Shown: positions 37,390 through 45,050 of the stretch, in pieces
Position numbering within the stretch: the stretch's first letter is position 1
Layout of the letters: every line of letters begins with the position of its first letter
DNA from: Sinohyriopsis cumingii
Taxonomy: Eukaryota; Mollusca; Bivalvia; Unionida; Unionidae
Assembly (NCBI GenBank): GCA_028554795.2
Contig: CM068838.1
Coordinates: 89,643,944-89,707,943 of the forward strand
Length of the DNA: 64,000 nt
Direction: 5' to 3'
Notes under the pieces: generated by a model
The model's database searches: none
What the model saw: only the letters and a program-made list of their open reading frames with translations
What the model was told of the DNA's origin: nothing
Translations under genes and position numbers: made by a program

Positions 37390-38575
37390 GTTTCAAACAG
37401 GTCAGTGGTTCATAATGATTGATATTTACGGAAGATCTGCTTTAGGCAAGCAACATGATGATATTGAGATGAATTTGTTGATATTTTGCGTCTCGCCGAT
37501 GTTAACCAAAATGAAGTTGTTGTTATTCTGGATCAGCAAGGTGATCAATATCCCACTGACATATATTATTCTGCGAGTTCCTAGTACGACATAAGATAAC
37601 TTAGTGGTGTTTACTAAAACCGGTAAGATTAAAATCTCTAAGGAATCACTTCTAACAATCATAGGAGAGATTACTGTACGTATTAGAAGAAATGGAGACA
37701 TTATGTATAGCGATCTCAGCATGAGCAGAAATACAATTATCAACGTGAGAGAACCAAAATCAGACGATGACGTGGCAACAAAACAAAAATACGTGGACAA
37801 CAACAACACCATGATCAAAACTGAGATCAGTAAATATGTTGATATAGCCAGTGATGCAATGACTGCTGACCTGAACATGGGCGGAAATGGCATTGCTAAT
37901 TTGAAAGAACCAACATCAAACGAAACCGCTGCAACTAAGAAATACGTGGATCAAAGCAACATCCCAATGATGACCTCGTTAGCGACAATTGATGATTGAA
38001 TGACCACGTTCAGGTCTGAAGATACTATTTATGCAACCGAGTTTACACATTTCATAGAAACATAAATAGAACCATGGATAATTTCATTTGAAATCCAACA
38101 ATCATCGACACCAGACTCTCTGAAATTCACACACAGCTTGTTGATCTAGTCAACGTTAAAACAATCGAAATTATTAACAACGAGCTCGCCAGCATCAACT
38201 CATGATTTAATTCGATAACACTGAGCTCGATAAAATCAAAAAGATTGCTGATGGTGTAATTCACACGACTTAACTCATCAAAGTGGTATATGCACTGTCG
38301 TCTGGATCAGGAAAACGGACACCGGAAAACAACTTCATCAAATTTACCGTTGAGGTGACCGGGATGTACAAGCTCTGGCACCTCTGAACATGAGATATAT
38401 CGACAGAATCATCCCATCAACAGAGTTTCCGTAACCATCTCAGTCATGTTACTTAAAGATACCGATGAAACATTCATACTGGAACCAATCAACAAAACAT
38501 CAACCACATCGACAAAATTTTGGGTATATGAAATTTATTGCGCAACATCCTCAGTTGATTATTTAGTATAACACA
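37390..38575 (+). pseudogene. Tail-fibre-like repeat protein relic (B)
   Basis: The best part is an open frame at 37604-37999 with two copies of a fibre repeat: LSMSRNTIINVREPKSDDD then VATKQKYVD, and LNMGGNGIANLKEPTSNETA then ATKKYVD. This repeat is well known in phage tail fibres, and I recall similar ones in some animal Polintons. Upstream frames (FIMIDIYGRSALGKQHDDIE, 37409) look like its N-terminal anchor. Downstream, coiled-coil and beta-rich pieces continue to 38570 with stops. A trimeric attachment fibre is the likely original role (inference). Confidence 0.5.
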
Positions 38576-38577
38576 TA

Positions 38578-39060
38578 ATGGATCCCACACAATCATTTCG
38601 CTATAATCAAGTATGTGCACGGAATGCATCGCTGGAAGAAATCATCGACGAGTCCATGGTAAAAAAAAAAAAAACAAACAATATCGCAGACGAATCATCG
38701 CCATCGACAATGACGTATACACTGTTTCCTCGCTGGTCGCTGGAAACAACGACGACGTTAATTGGCACATTATCAGCGACTCACGTGATACCGCCCATGG
38801 TTGGAATCGGTGTCTCTGTTGTTGTCGGTGTTGCTGACATACTCAATATTATCGTGAAAAAAATATATACATGTACCGGTAAAAATTATACGAACACACA
38901 TAAATAACTTACGCTGCCACATATGCGTGTATAAATATATCATCGATACTATCAGTGGGGTTAAACGATGGTGCAATATCAGACAATGAATTTTCTGAGA
39001 TCAGAAATATTTATTAACGATATCACAGGAAAGCCAACATACCATTGCCAACGTTTCAAA
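38578..39060 (+). pseudogene. Hydrophobic glycine/valine-rich Polinton protein relic (B)
   Basis: The ORF at 38578-38907 (MDPTQSFRYNQVCAR...) carries the hydrophobic stretch VGIGVSVVVGVADI. A following frame reads DTISG and then a segment like ISDNEFSEI. The pattern of an N-terminal charged part, an Ala/Val/Gly-rich membrane-like segment and an IS(D)xEF helix matches a family I recall next to Polinton genes in invertebrates; its function is unknown. Confidence 0.4.
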
Positions 39061-39199
39061 CGCCACATTTAGTATCCGCCGTATAGATTCTAATGACCGC
39101 AAAGATAACCACAAGACTAAAGCAGATCATCGCTAACACAACACCACCGACGACTACAGTGATATCAGCGACGTCAACACAGTCATAATTCGATATTTG

Positions 39200-40600
39200 T
39201 TTTCCAACTCCGATAAAAGCTCCTAATGGTCAGTCGCTTGAAATCGCACTGGCACAATTACGACTTAATTAGAGTTGGTCAATCATCAGAGAAAAAACTT
39301 TCTGTGAATTATTCGCCAATAATTTACTTATATTCTCGCAAGCCCCAATCGGGGAAGTCGTTACCATCCCTACAGGATCATATCAAATCGAACAAGTCAA
39401 TGATGAACTTCAGCGCAGAATTAAATCAATAAAAGAAATGAATCAAAGATCACTATCAAGTTACACGAGTTAACGTTTAGTGCCACCGTAGAAATATCGA
39501 CGCCCGATTACGCCGTAGACTTATACAAGTCATCGATCAGAACCGTGCTGGGATGGCCGTTGGAAGCGCCGATTTATACTAGTCCACCATGACCACAACA
39601 ATCTGATTATGTTTTTGGCAAACATACACAAATAAAAAGTTCAGAGCTTAGACGACATTGTCAGCGGTATGATTGGGTAAAACAACAACAAGAAACTAAT
39701 TCAGCAATATAGTGATAACATTGTTAGATTCAGACAAAAATATTAGGAAAGTTCCGGAAGAGTGTAACATAAGGGAAGATGAGGCAGACTGTGCTAGAAG
39801 AGGTCAAATATAACCAGAATGGCATTATGGTGATGCAAAGGCGAACGAATCAGAATTAGAGCAAAACCACAAATCGGGGGTTTGTAGTAAATCGTTTATT
39901 GATAAATAACGCAGGAAAACAAAAAATGCACAGAGCAATCTGCGATGGTTTTTTGAGCCGTATATAATTGAATATCCGAATGATAATCTTAAACAGGAAA
40001 TCGTTAATGAAGTATCATATATGAGATTGGTGAAATTTGATGCAGGATACTTTCAAAATTCTGTGGTAGAACAGCAATTTGCTGGAGTCATAGATATGTT
40101 TTTACTCAGGGGCGAATAAAAAAGAGTTATTTCTCGATTATTTTAATATTACTGTGGAACAAATATCTACGTTCAAACTACGTGGGTTGGATATCGATGG
40201 AATGAAACAGGATATCGATGGCATAATTGACGAATATTTTCGGCATGTGCAAAAATAAGAGACCCTGCAGATATTCTCTGGGATAATAAGGATCCAGCAG
40301 GTGGTGTTCGTCGTGTATTGCCGGGTATTGTCAATATCACGTCGACGATTTCTATAAATCTAATCTGTGACTCAGTAGAGAGCAGTTATACCGCGTCTGG
40401 CAAGCATTAGGGCAGGCCCAGCAGGGATATATTCTTTACAGCTTTTCTCCGAATGTCCCGAAGGGTCATTTGATTGTGTCGGTGCCCACTAATCCTGTTT
40501 ATTTACAATGTTATAATCCATTGCTGTCACCAATACGTTTTCGTCTAACCGACCAAAATGGTAATTTATTGGGCACACGAGTTGTAAAAATTGACCGTTA
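39200..40600 (+). pseudogene. Minor capsid (penton-like) protein relic (B)
   Basis: Frames contain a segment like IPTGSYQIEQVNDELQRRI near 39378, then YAVDLYKSSIRTVLGWP near 39515. Near the end (40300-40600) are YSFSPNVPKGHLIVSVP and LLSPIRFRLTDQNGNLLG. This is the order of the jelly-roll minor capsid family of non-chromodomain Polintons. Stops and frame changes are frequent. The last part runs to a natural-looking stop at 40600. Confidence 0.45.
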
Positions 40601-40606
40601 GTTTGT

Positions 40607-40828
40607 ATGTTCGTGACAGACCATGAAATGGTTCATCTCGAAACTGCACAAGATGATGAGAAAAAAAACATTTTTGTTATATGTTTGTTGTCGTTAATTT
40701 TTTTTGTTGTTGCCGTTTGGCTATTCTTCTCATTCTGCCGGAATCTTAATAGATTCCAATACAAGATTTTTGTTTTGCTGTCTCGCACGTGCACTTACAG
40801 CAGCTCGAGTTTCATATTGTCGAGATAA
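40607..40828 (+). pseudogene. Possible small membrane protein (B)
   Basis: The 73-codon ORF starts MFVTDHEMVHLETAQDD and has one strong membrane helix (NIFVICLLSLIFFVVAVWLF). It sits directly after the minor capsid relic. The opposite strand also carries a 62-codon frame. It may be either strand's gene or neither. Confidence 0.3.
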
Positions 40829-41089
40829 ATCGGATCGTATTTTCTCGGTGACGCTTGCCAATGGAATACATTTAGCTATATCATGTTGTTCGTGAAAATC
40901 CGCCAACGACAACTCCATTTCACACTGGAGTAATTTAATAAATCTGTACTCGAGTTGAATCGCGAGACCATCTTACTGCCTTTGTTCGATAGTACAGATA
41001 CTTACTGGTTCATTATACAGCCAATATATTTCTGTAATAAAAGATTTAATCTAGACCAATGTGATTACCAATTGCTGGATCATGTAAAC

Positions 41090-41698
41090 CTATCGTGATA
41101 AATACATGTGGGGTTCTCTGAGCATGTGCGAATTTTTTTTAAAATTTACATATGTCCATGTCGCCGGGACATCATGTCTAATGAATATTCGAAGCGTATG
41201 TATATCAACCCCATTAAATATAACCAAAATTTTACAGTTATCTCTAATTACTATGGGAATCTGGGTGTAACGCTGAGTAACGCAGATGACATCTGTGTTT
41301 TTATGTCTTTCCCTTGAATATATTCTGGCAGGATGCGCTTGTTTGTCAAGCGTGACATCATTGTAAACCGCTAGATTGTTGATATCACCGTTAAGACCCT
41401 CGACGGACGGCGCTCCATCGATGTCTGTGATAAATTCAATAACATCGTCTTCAGCCGCCGCAGATTCATTAAATTCCTTAAGAACATTATAGCATCGTTG
41501 GTCAACCACTGATGGCGCTACTAAATAAAGTTTGTTCCATTTAAGCCACCTCGTTATCAGGTTGAGGAGCAACTGAGTTTTACCCGACCCAGATGGACCA
41601 AATATAATAGATCGAATGCAATCTGGTAACATTGGATGATGCTTGACCGGTGCTTGCTCACCTGTTGCTGAAAAGTCAACCACGTTCATATTGTACAA
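41090..41698 (-). pseudogene. Genome-packaging ATPase of relic B (largely intact frame)
   Basis: The 202-codon frame has a Walker A motif, FGPSGSGKTQLL (about residues 34-44), and a C-terminal segment (WTYVNFKKNSHML...). This is the FtsK-HerA-superfamily packaging ATPase of Polintons. The expected Walker B region (about residues 125-140) is not a clean hhhhDD motif, suggesting damage. It is transcribed opposite to its neighbours, as packaging ATPases often are in Polintons. Confidence 0.6.
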
Positions 41699-41718
41699 AT
41701 ATAATACTACTTATAATC

Positions 41719-41925
41719 ATGAGTTTATATTGCGTTCGATGCAAGACAGTCACGGGTACACACGTTCTGAGAGCATCCACGTTGAAAATAACACGTCGAC
41801 ACTTACAGGTAAATGTGTAAAACGCGGCACACAGAGATATAATTTTGTGAGTATTCCTGTTGCAACAAAAGGTGGCGATATTGCTAAGACACTCGGGGAA
41901 AACACCTGGAACTCTATGGGCTAAG
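41719..41925 (+). pseudogene. Small zinc-ribbon protein relic (B)
   Basis: ATG at 41719 begins MSLYCVRCKTVTGTHVL with a C-x2-C pair. After a shift near 41795 another frame gives TLTGKCVKRGTQRYNFV, where the second pair is CVKR with its last Cys replaced. The layout (YCVKC...KG.C..CG...F) is the short zinc-ribbon family common in Polintons and large DNA viruses. The frame shift and lost Cys make it a pseudogene. Confidence 0.55.
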
Positions 41926-42204
41926 TATCCTGGTGAGAAGAATCTTCCAGGATATAATTAGTGTGGTCCTGGAACTCGCCTTGGTATTAGTCTTGACGAA
42001 AAAAATCAACCGAAACCAGGTGAATTTCCGGTAAATGCGATTGATCAAGCGTGCCATGTTCATGATGTCGCGTATAAAAATCCAGATTTACAACAACGAC
42101 GTATAGCGGAGGTCAAACTAATTCACACGCTGAATTCGATAAAGAATAAAAGCATACGAGAATCACTCGCTAATTGGTTGATAAGATCTGCGATGAAAGG
42201 TTAA
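41926..42204 (+). pseudogene. Parvovirus-type phospholipase A2 relic (B)
   Basis: One frame reads KNLPGYN, a TAG at the expected Ca-loop position, then CGPGT, AIDQACHVHDVAY and a helical tail to TAA at 42202. Calcium loop (YxGPGT) and catalytic HD-x-x-Y in this order are the secreted PLA2 fold as used in parvovirus VP1 for endosome escape; some Polintons carry it. The in-frame stop inactivates it. It sits between the zinc ribbon and the integrase. Confidence 0.7.
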
Positions 42205-42277
42205 ACAGTGTTGGGAGCTGGCAACTAAACGCCAACAATTACATAACGGAGTCGATTTATTATAGTGCAAGAGGATA

Positions 42278-42744
42278 TTGGAGAGGCACAGCAGCAATCA
42301 AAATACTCGCCGGTGCAGCATGTGTTACACGAGCTGTAGCCGCAGACTGATTGTCACGACAGGCCATATGGCAAATTTATCTTCCATCTCCAAAACGATT
42401 CAACCTGGACGGTTTGATGTCAGCACTCCCAACGAAGTTCATCAGGCAGATATCTTGTTTGTACCACAAGACGTACATACACTGCGCACATACAAATACG
42501 CGTTGACTCTTGTAGATGTTGCAAGTAGATAGAAAGAGGTTGAACCGTTATCGTCTAAAACAGCAAATGAAGTCTCAGTAGCGTTTGAACGAATTTATTT
42601 GCGAGGATCCCGGCAAAAACAGTAGCCTGCGATGGCCACAACGACTACAGTTTGATCCTGGCAAAGAATTTCACGGTGCAGTAATGACGCTGATTCAACA
42701 ACAGCGCGTTAGCATCAGACATGGACACACCATGATACATCGCG
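42278..42744 (+). pseudogene. rve integrase of relic B, N-terminal part, split by the young Polinton
   Basis: The frame shows an N-terminal zinc/helical remnant, then VHQADILFVPQDV with the first catalytic Asp, TYKYALTLVDVASR, a stop at 42530, EVEPLSSKTANEVSVAF, and in another frame LQFDPGKEFHGAV with the second Asp. The young Polinton cuts the gene in this region. The continuation is at 63206. Stops before the insertion show the gene may already have been dead, or died since. Confidence 0.8.
42739..42744 (+). repeat. Target-site duplication, left copy (ATCGCG)
   Basis: ATCGCG directly precedes AGTAGTGAAG of the left TIR. The same six bases follow the right TIR at 63200-63205. Six-base duplications are the rule for Polintons. 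Confidence 0.95.
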
Positions 42745-42755
42745 AGTAGTGAAGT

Positions 42756-42972
42756 GGGATACCCTAGCGTCAATGGGAATTAGCATTACAGAACCCCTTG
42801 GGACAATCTGGCGTCAATGGAAAATTAACATGGAGAAAAATCGTGGGACAATCTAGCGTCAAGGGGACTTTAACATGGGAATAAATCGTGGGACAATCTA
42901 GCGTCAAGGGGAATTTAACATGGGAATAAATCGTGGGACTGTCTAGCGTCAAGGGGAATTGAATATGGGATT
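42756..42972 (+). repeat. Iteron-like 45-bp repeats in left TIR
   Basis: Five units, each with GGGA(C/T)A.TCTAGCGTCAA.GG followed by an AT-rich half. The outermost and innermost are most diverged. They could bind a replication or integration protein. They also produce a repetitive 60-codon ORF on the other strand that is not a gene. The same array is at 62980-63190. Confidence 0.9.
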
Positions 42973-43076
42973 TTTTTTTTTTTAAAAAATTTTTTTAGAT
43001 TTAAAAATTTAAATTTAAATTTAAAAAAAAAAGGGGGTAGGCAATGGAAAGGCTATCTCTTTTCGAGAAATATGGG

Positions 43077-43092
43077 GGCCCTGAAAAGGGCC
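43077..43092 (-). promoter_or_regulatory. Histone-type 3' stem-loop, minus strand (in left TIR)
   Basis: On the minus strand: AAA, then GGCCCTTTTCAGGGCC (6-bp stem, TTTC loop), CCCAT, then TCTCGAAAAGAGAT as a purine-rich downstream element 12-16 bases on. It lies about 25 bases after the stop of the minus-strand ORF 43117-43350. Confidence 0.8.
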
Positions 43093-43116
43093 TTTGGGTT
43101 TATGTTAATGCATTCA

Positions 43117-43350
43117 TTAACATAAAGGACACCGCATTGGTCTTCTTCTTGTTCTTAGGCTGCGTCTCACTGTTGGCCCGTAAATTAGCACTCTTTTCAG
43201 GCATCCTTGTCTTTCAACGTAGATCCTACGTATCCACAGGCTGGTGTTTGTCCTGTGGACAACGGTCCACTTGGATCGGACATACATGAGCAAGTCTGTC
43301 CTAAACATCATGGAAGACACAAGGGTGGATGACTCAACTGTGGTCCACAT
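43117..43350 (-). CDS. Small basic protein with histone-type 3' end (left terminal gene 1)
   Basis: A 77-residue ORF, MWTTVESSTLVSSMMFRTDL..., with an Arg-rich C-terminus (RRSLRTRRRP) ending CPLC. I know no homologue. Support for a real gene comes from signals: on the minus strand a TATAAATAA box (43395-43403) lies about 45 bases upstream, the ATG at 43350 is the first after it and has A at -3, and the stop is followed within about 25 bases by the stem-loop at 43077-43092. It is divergent from the 43570 gene and shares a 200-bp control region with CCAAT boxes. A small nucleic-acid-binding role is possible but unproven. Confidence 0.5.
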   Translation of the reverse strand: MWTTVESSTLVSSMMFRTDLLMYVRSKWTVVHRTNTSLWIRRIYVERQGCLKRVLIYGPTVRRSLRTRRRPMRCPLC

Positions 43351-43394
43351 CTTGAAGCGACGAGAACAGGTGAATCAATGCACTGAACTGCGCT

Positions 43395-43545
43395 TATTTA
43401 TAGGCAGAGGTAGGATTGAAACCGATTGAGTTCATTCACCAATCCGAACACGCGTTACAAAATTCAGTCAGCCCGCATCCAATCCGAAGAGAGCAGTCTG
43501 TGACGTCACGTAGTCTATATAGATTCGCTAGCGCTTGTGTGCAGT
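43395..43545. promoter_or_regulatory. Divergent promoter of the two left terminal genes
   Basis: Contains TATAAATAA on the minus strand (43395-43403), two CCAATCCGAA boxes on the plus strand (43439 and 43478), a perfect CRE palindrome TGACGTCA (43501-43508) and TATATAG on the plus strand (43516-43522). CCAAT plus TATA in a divergent arrangement resembles H2A/H2B histone gene pairs. Confidence 0.6.
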
Positions 43546-43569
43546 CAATCTATGCGACAGTGATTCAAC

Positions 43570-44142
43570 ATGACGGAAACTCAGAAAACGGTCCAATGGG
43601 GTGCACCAACAGGGGAGACCGCCCAAGGGAACCCGGACTTACTTTCCGAAGAGGTGAATTGGGATTTTGTGGATTTTCTCTCCTCGCAAGAATTTGTTCC
43701 GGAACCTTCGTTACCTTCTTCATTACCGCAAGTGGAGAATTTTATACAGAGACAGAAAGAAGAATTGGAGAAATTTATACAACGACAAAAGGAAGCGGAA
43801 CAAGCTTTTCTCCTACAGCAGCAAGAAGAAGAAGAGGTAAGAAAAAAACAACAGCAACAACAGCAAGAAGAAGTAGCAGCAAAGAAACAAGAGGGTGAAA
43901 ATCAAACGGTCACGGTACTGTTGGACATTTTAGCGGAGTTAAGAAGTCTGAAACAAATGTATCAGACTTCTTTATTACGACCGAAGAGAATACGACCTTC
44001 CCGAGCTAAACACGTCAACCCTGTGACTAAGCCTACCGTACCACCCTTAGTGATTTCAACCCAATCATCATCAACATTACGCAGTTCAGAAGTAGGCCTT
44101 GGCCGTGGCAAAGGCATAAGGCAGTTAAAGTTGATTGCTTAA
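43570..44142 (+). CDS. Glu/Gln-rich coiled-coil protein with histone-type 3' end (left terminal gene 2)
   Basis: 190 residues. N-terminal part MTETQKTVQWGAPTGETAQG and an acidic/aromatic stretch (EEVNWDFVDFLSSQEFVPEP), then a coiled coil of two IQRQKEE repeats and Gln runs (residues about 56-100), a Leu-rich helix (LLDILAELRSLKQMY) and a basic, Pro/Ser-rich tail. No family recognised. The TATA at 43516 is 54 bases before the ATG. The stop is followed after about 30 bases by the stem-loop at 44171-44186. An AATAAA at 44408 could be a backup poly(A) site. The layout (acidic start, coiled coil, basic tail) would fit a regulator or DNA-bound protein; this is a guess. Confidence 0.75.
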   Translation: MTETQKTVQWGAPTGETAQGNPDLLSEEVNWDFVDFLSSQEFVPEPSLPSSLPQVENFIQRQKEELEKFIQRQKEAEQAFLLQQQEEEEVRKKQQQQQQEEVAAKKQEGENQTVTVLLDILAELRSLKQMYQTSLLRPKRIRPSRAKHVNPVTKPTVPPLVISTQSSSTLRSSEVGLGRGKGIRQLKLIA

Positions 44143-44170
44143 ACTCACCCCTAAACCATAAAGAGAAAAA

Positions 44171-44186
44171 GGCCCTTTTCAGGGCC
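44171..44186 (+). promoter_or_regulatory. Histone-type 3' stem-loop after the 43570 gene
   Basis: AGAGAAAAA then GGCCCTTTTCAGGGCC (44171-44186) then ACCCA, followed by TTTCTCGAAAAGAAAT (44194-44209). Flanks, stem length, UUUC loop and purine-rich element all fit the metazoan histone mRNA 3' processing signal. Confidence 0.85.
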
Positions 44187-44229
44187 ACCCACATTTCTCG
44201 AAAAGAAATACAATTTCAATTTGCCAATA

Positions 44230-44442
44230 ACTCAAAAAAAAAAAAAAAACCCACCCATTTTACCCTTATAGTACTTGTCTGTGTATGAGTGCGTGAGTGT
44301 ACGTTCTTATTTTAAAATCAAAACTAAAAGACTCTCACCTTATATCATTAATTTATTCTTTTATCCATTTTTTACAATCCAATTCACAATTCACAACACA
44401 ACACTTTAATAAAAAGTTCATTGACTTCTTCTTTCTCCTTGT
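44230..44442. promoter_or_regulatory. Intergenic 3' region with poly(A) signals for both strands
   Basis: AATAAA on the plus strand at 44408-44413, and TTTATT (AATAAA on the minus strand) at 44352-44357. The second is about 90 bases past the stop of the minus-strand zinc-knuckle gene, which therefore seems to use poly(A), unlike its neighbour. Confidence 0.5.
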
Positions 44443-44916
44443 TTAGTCTCTCTGTTTTTTGAATTTCTTCACCGTCTTTTCCTCATTTTCTTCCCTTCTT
44501 CTTTTCTTCTTCTCCTGTTTCTTTCCCTCTTGTAAATAGAATTGTCTTTTTTCTTCCTCTTCTTCCTCTGAAGAATCCCTCTCTTCTTCCGAAGAATCCC
44601 TCTCTTCTTCTGAAGAATCCCTCTTTTCTTCTGACTCCTCTTGTTTCTTTTTTGGGCAATCTGGAGACCAATGTCCTTTTTCTTTACAATAATAACAGGT
44701 ATCTTGACTTTTGTCTTTTTTAGTCCCTGTTTTTGTTCTTTTCTGACGGTCTGGACACTCTGAAGACCAATGCCCTTTCTTCTGACAGATATAGCAAGTA
44801 TCTTGACTTTTATCTCTAAAGGAAGGAGAGTAGTCCGTAGGCTGGTCTGAAGAGAATTTTCTAATGACCCCTCGCAAAGCTCTGACGAAACGTTCCATCT
44901 GGTTAGTCTCTTCCAT
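44443..44916 (-). CDS. Double CCHC zinc-knuckle protein
   Basis: 157 residues from the ATG at 44916 (MEETNQMERFVRALRG). An upstream in-frame ATG at 44964 is too close to the TATA box (44971-44979, minus strand) to be used. Two zinc knuckles, CYICQKKGHWSSEC (about residues 40-53) and CYYCKEKGHWSPDC (about 72-85), both C-x2-C-x4-H-x4-C. Then comes a string of RDSSEEE repeats and a highly basic C-terminus (KKRRREEN...KKFKKQRD). CCHC knuckles bind single-stranded RNA or DNA. The gene is divergent from polB. A role in RNA or genome handling is inferred; a link with the stem-loop RNAs would be worth testing. Confidence 0.8.
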   Translation of the reverse strand: MEETNQMERFVRALRGVIRKFSSDQPTDYSPSFRDKSQDTCYICQKKGHWSSECPDRQKRTKTGTKKDKSQDTCYYCKEKGHWSPDCPKKKQEESEEKRDSSEEERDSSEEERDSSEEEEEEKRQFYLQEGKKQEKKKRRREENEEKTVKKFKKQRD

Positions 44917-44970
44917 CGTTGTGCTCGGCTTGAGAGTGAAATGAATAGTGAAAGGACAAGACACACACCC

Positions 44971-45003
44971 TTTTATATACGCTGGTCTGCTATGACTATA
45001 AAG
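44971..45003. promoter_or_regulatory. Back-to-back TATA boxes between zinc-knuckle gene and polB
   Basis: TATATAAAA on the minus strand at 44971-44979 and TATAAAG on the plus strand at 44997-45003, separated by 17 bases. They drive divergent transcripts starting about 30 bases out on each side. Confidence 0.65.
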
Positions 45004-45050
45004 TAGCTCATGGTGTTTGAACTTGAGTCATTTGACTTTTTGCTTTCAAG

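Larger units (their letters stand above)
35800..42744 (+). mobile_element. Decayed Polinton relic B, left part (host of the young Polinton)
   Basis: Broken but recognisable Polinton genes follow one another: capsid, pX-like, protease, fibre-like, hydrophobic, minor capsid, ATPase (minus), zinc ribbon, phospholipase A2 and integrase. The lineage differs from the young element, since it has phospholipase A2, fibre and a non-chromodomain integrase. The remainder of B continues at 63206 on the far side of the inserted element. No TIR of B is seen in the window, so its left limit is an estimate. Confidence 0.75.
42745..43101 (+). repeat. Left terminal inverted repeat
   Basis: Matches the reverse complement of 62847-63199. 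From outside in: AGTAGT end, five imperfect ~45-bp direct repeats, a long A/T tract with AAATTTAAATTTAAA palindromes, GGGGGTAGGCAATGGAAAGG, and a histone-type stem-loop signal read on the minus strand. The AGT-rich end fits protein-primed replication by sliding back, as in other PolB elements (inference). Confidence 0.95.

Noticed and set aside
42770-42952. 60-codon ORF with repeats of LTLDCPTIYSHVK type (also at 62992-63174)
   Set aside because: It is the translation of the 45-bp TIR repeats and is present only because the unit length is a multiple of three.
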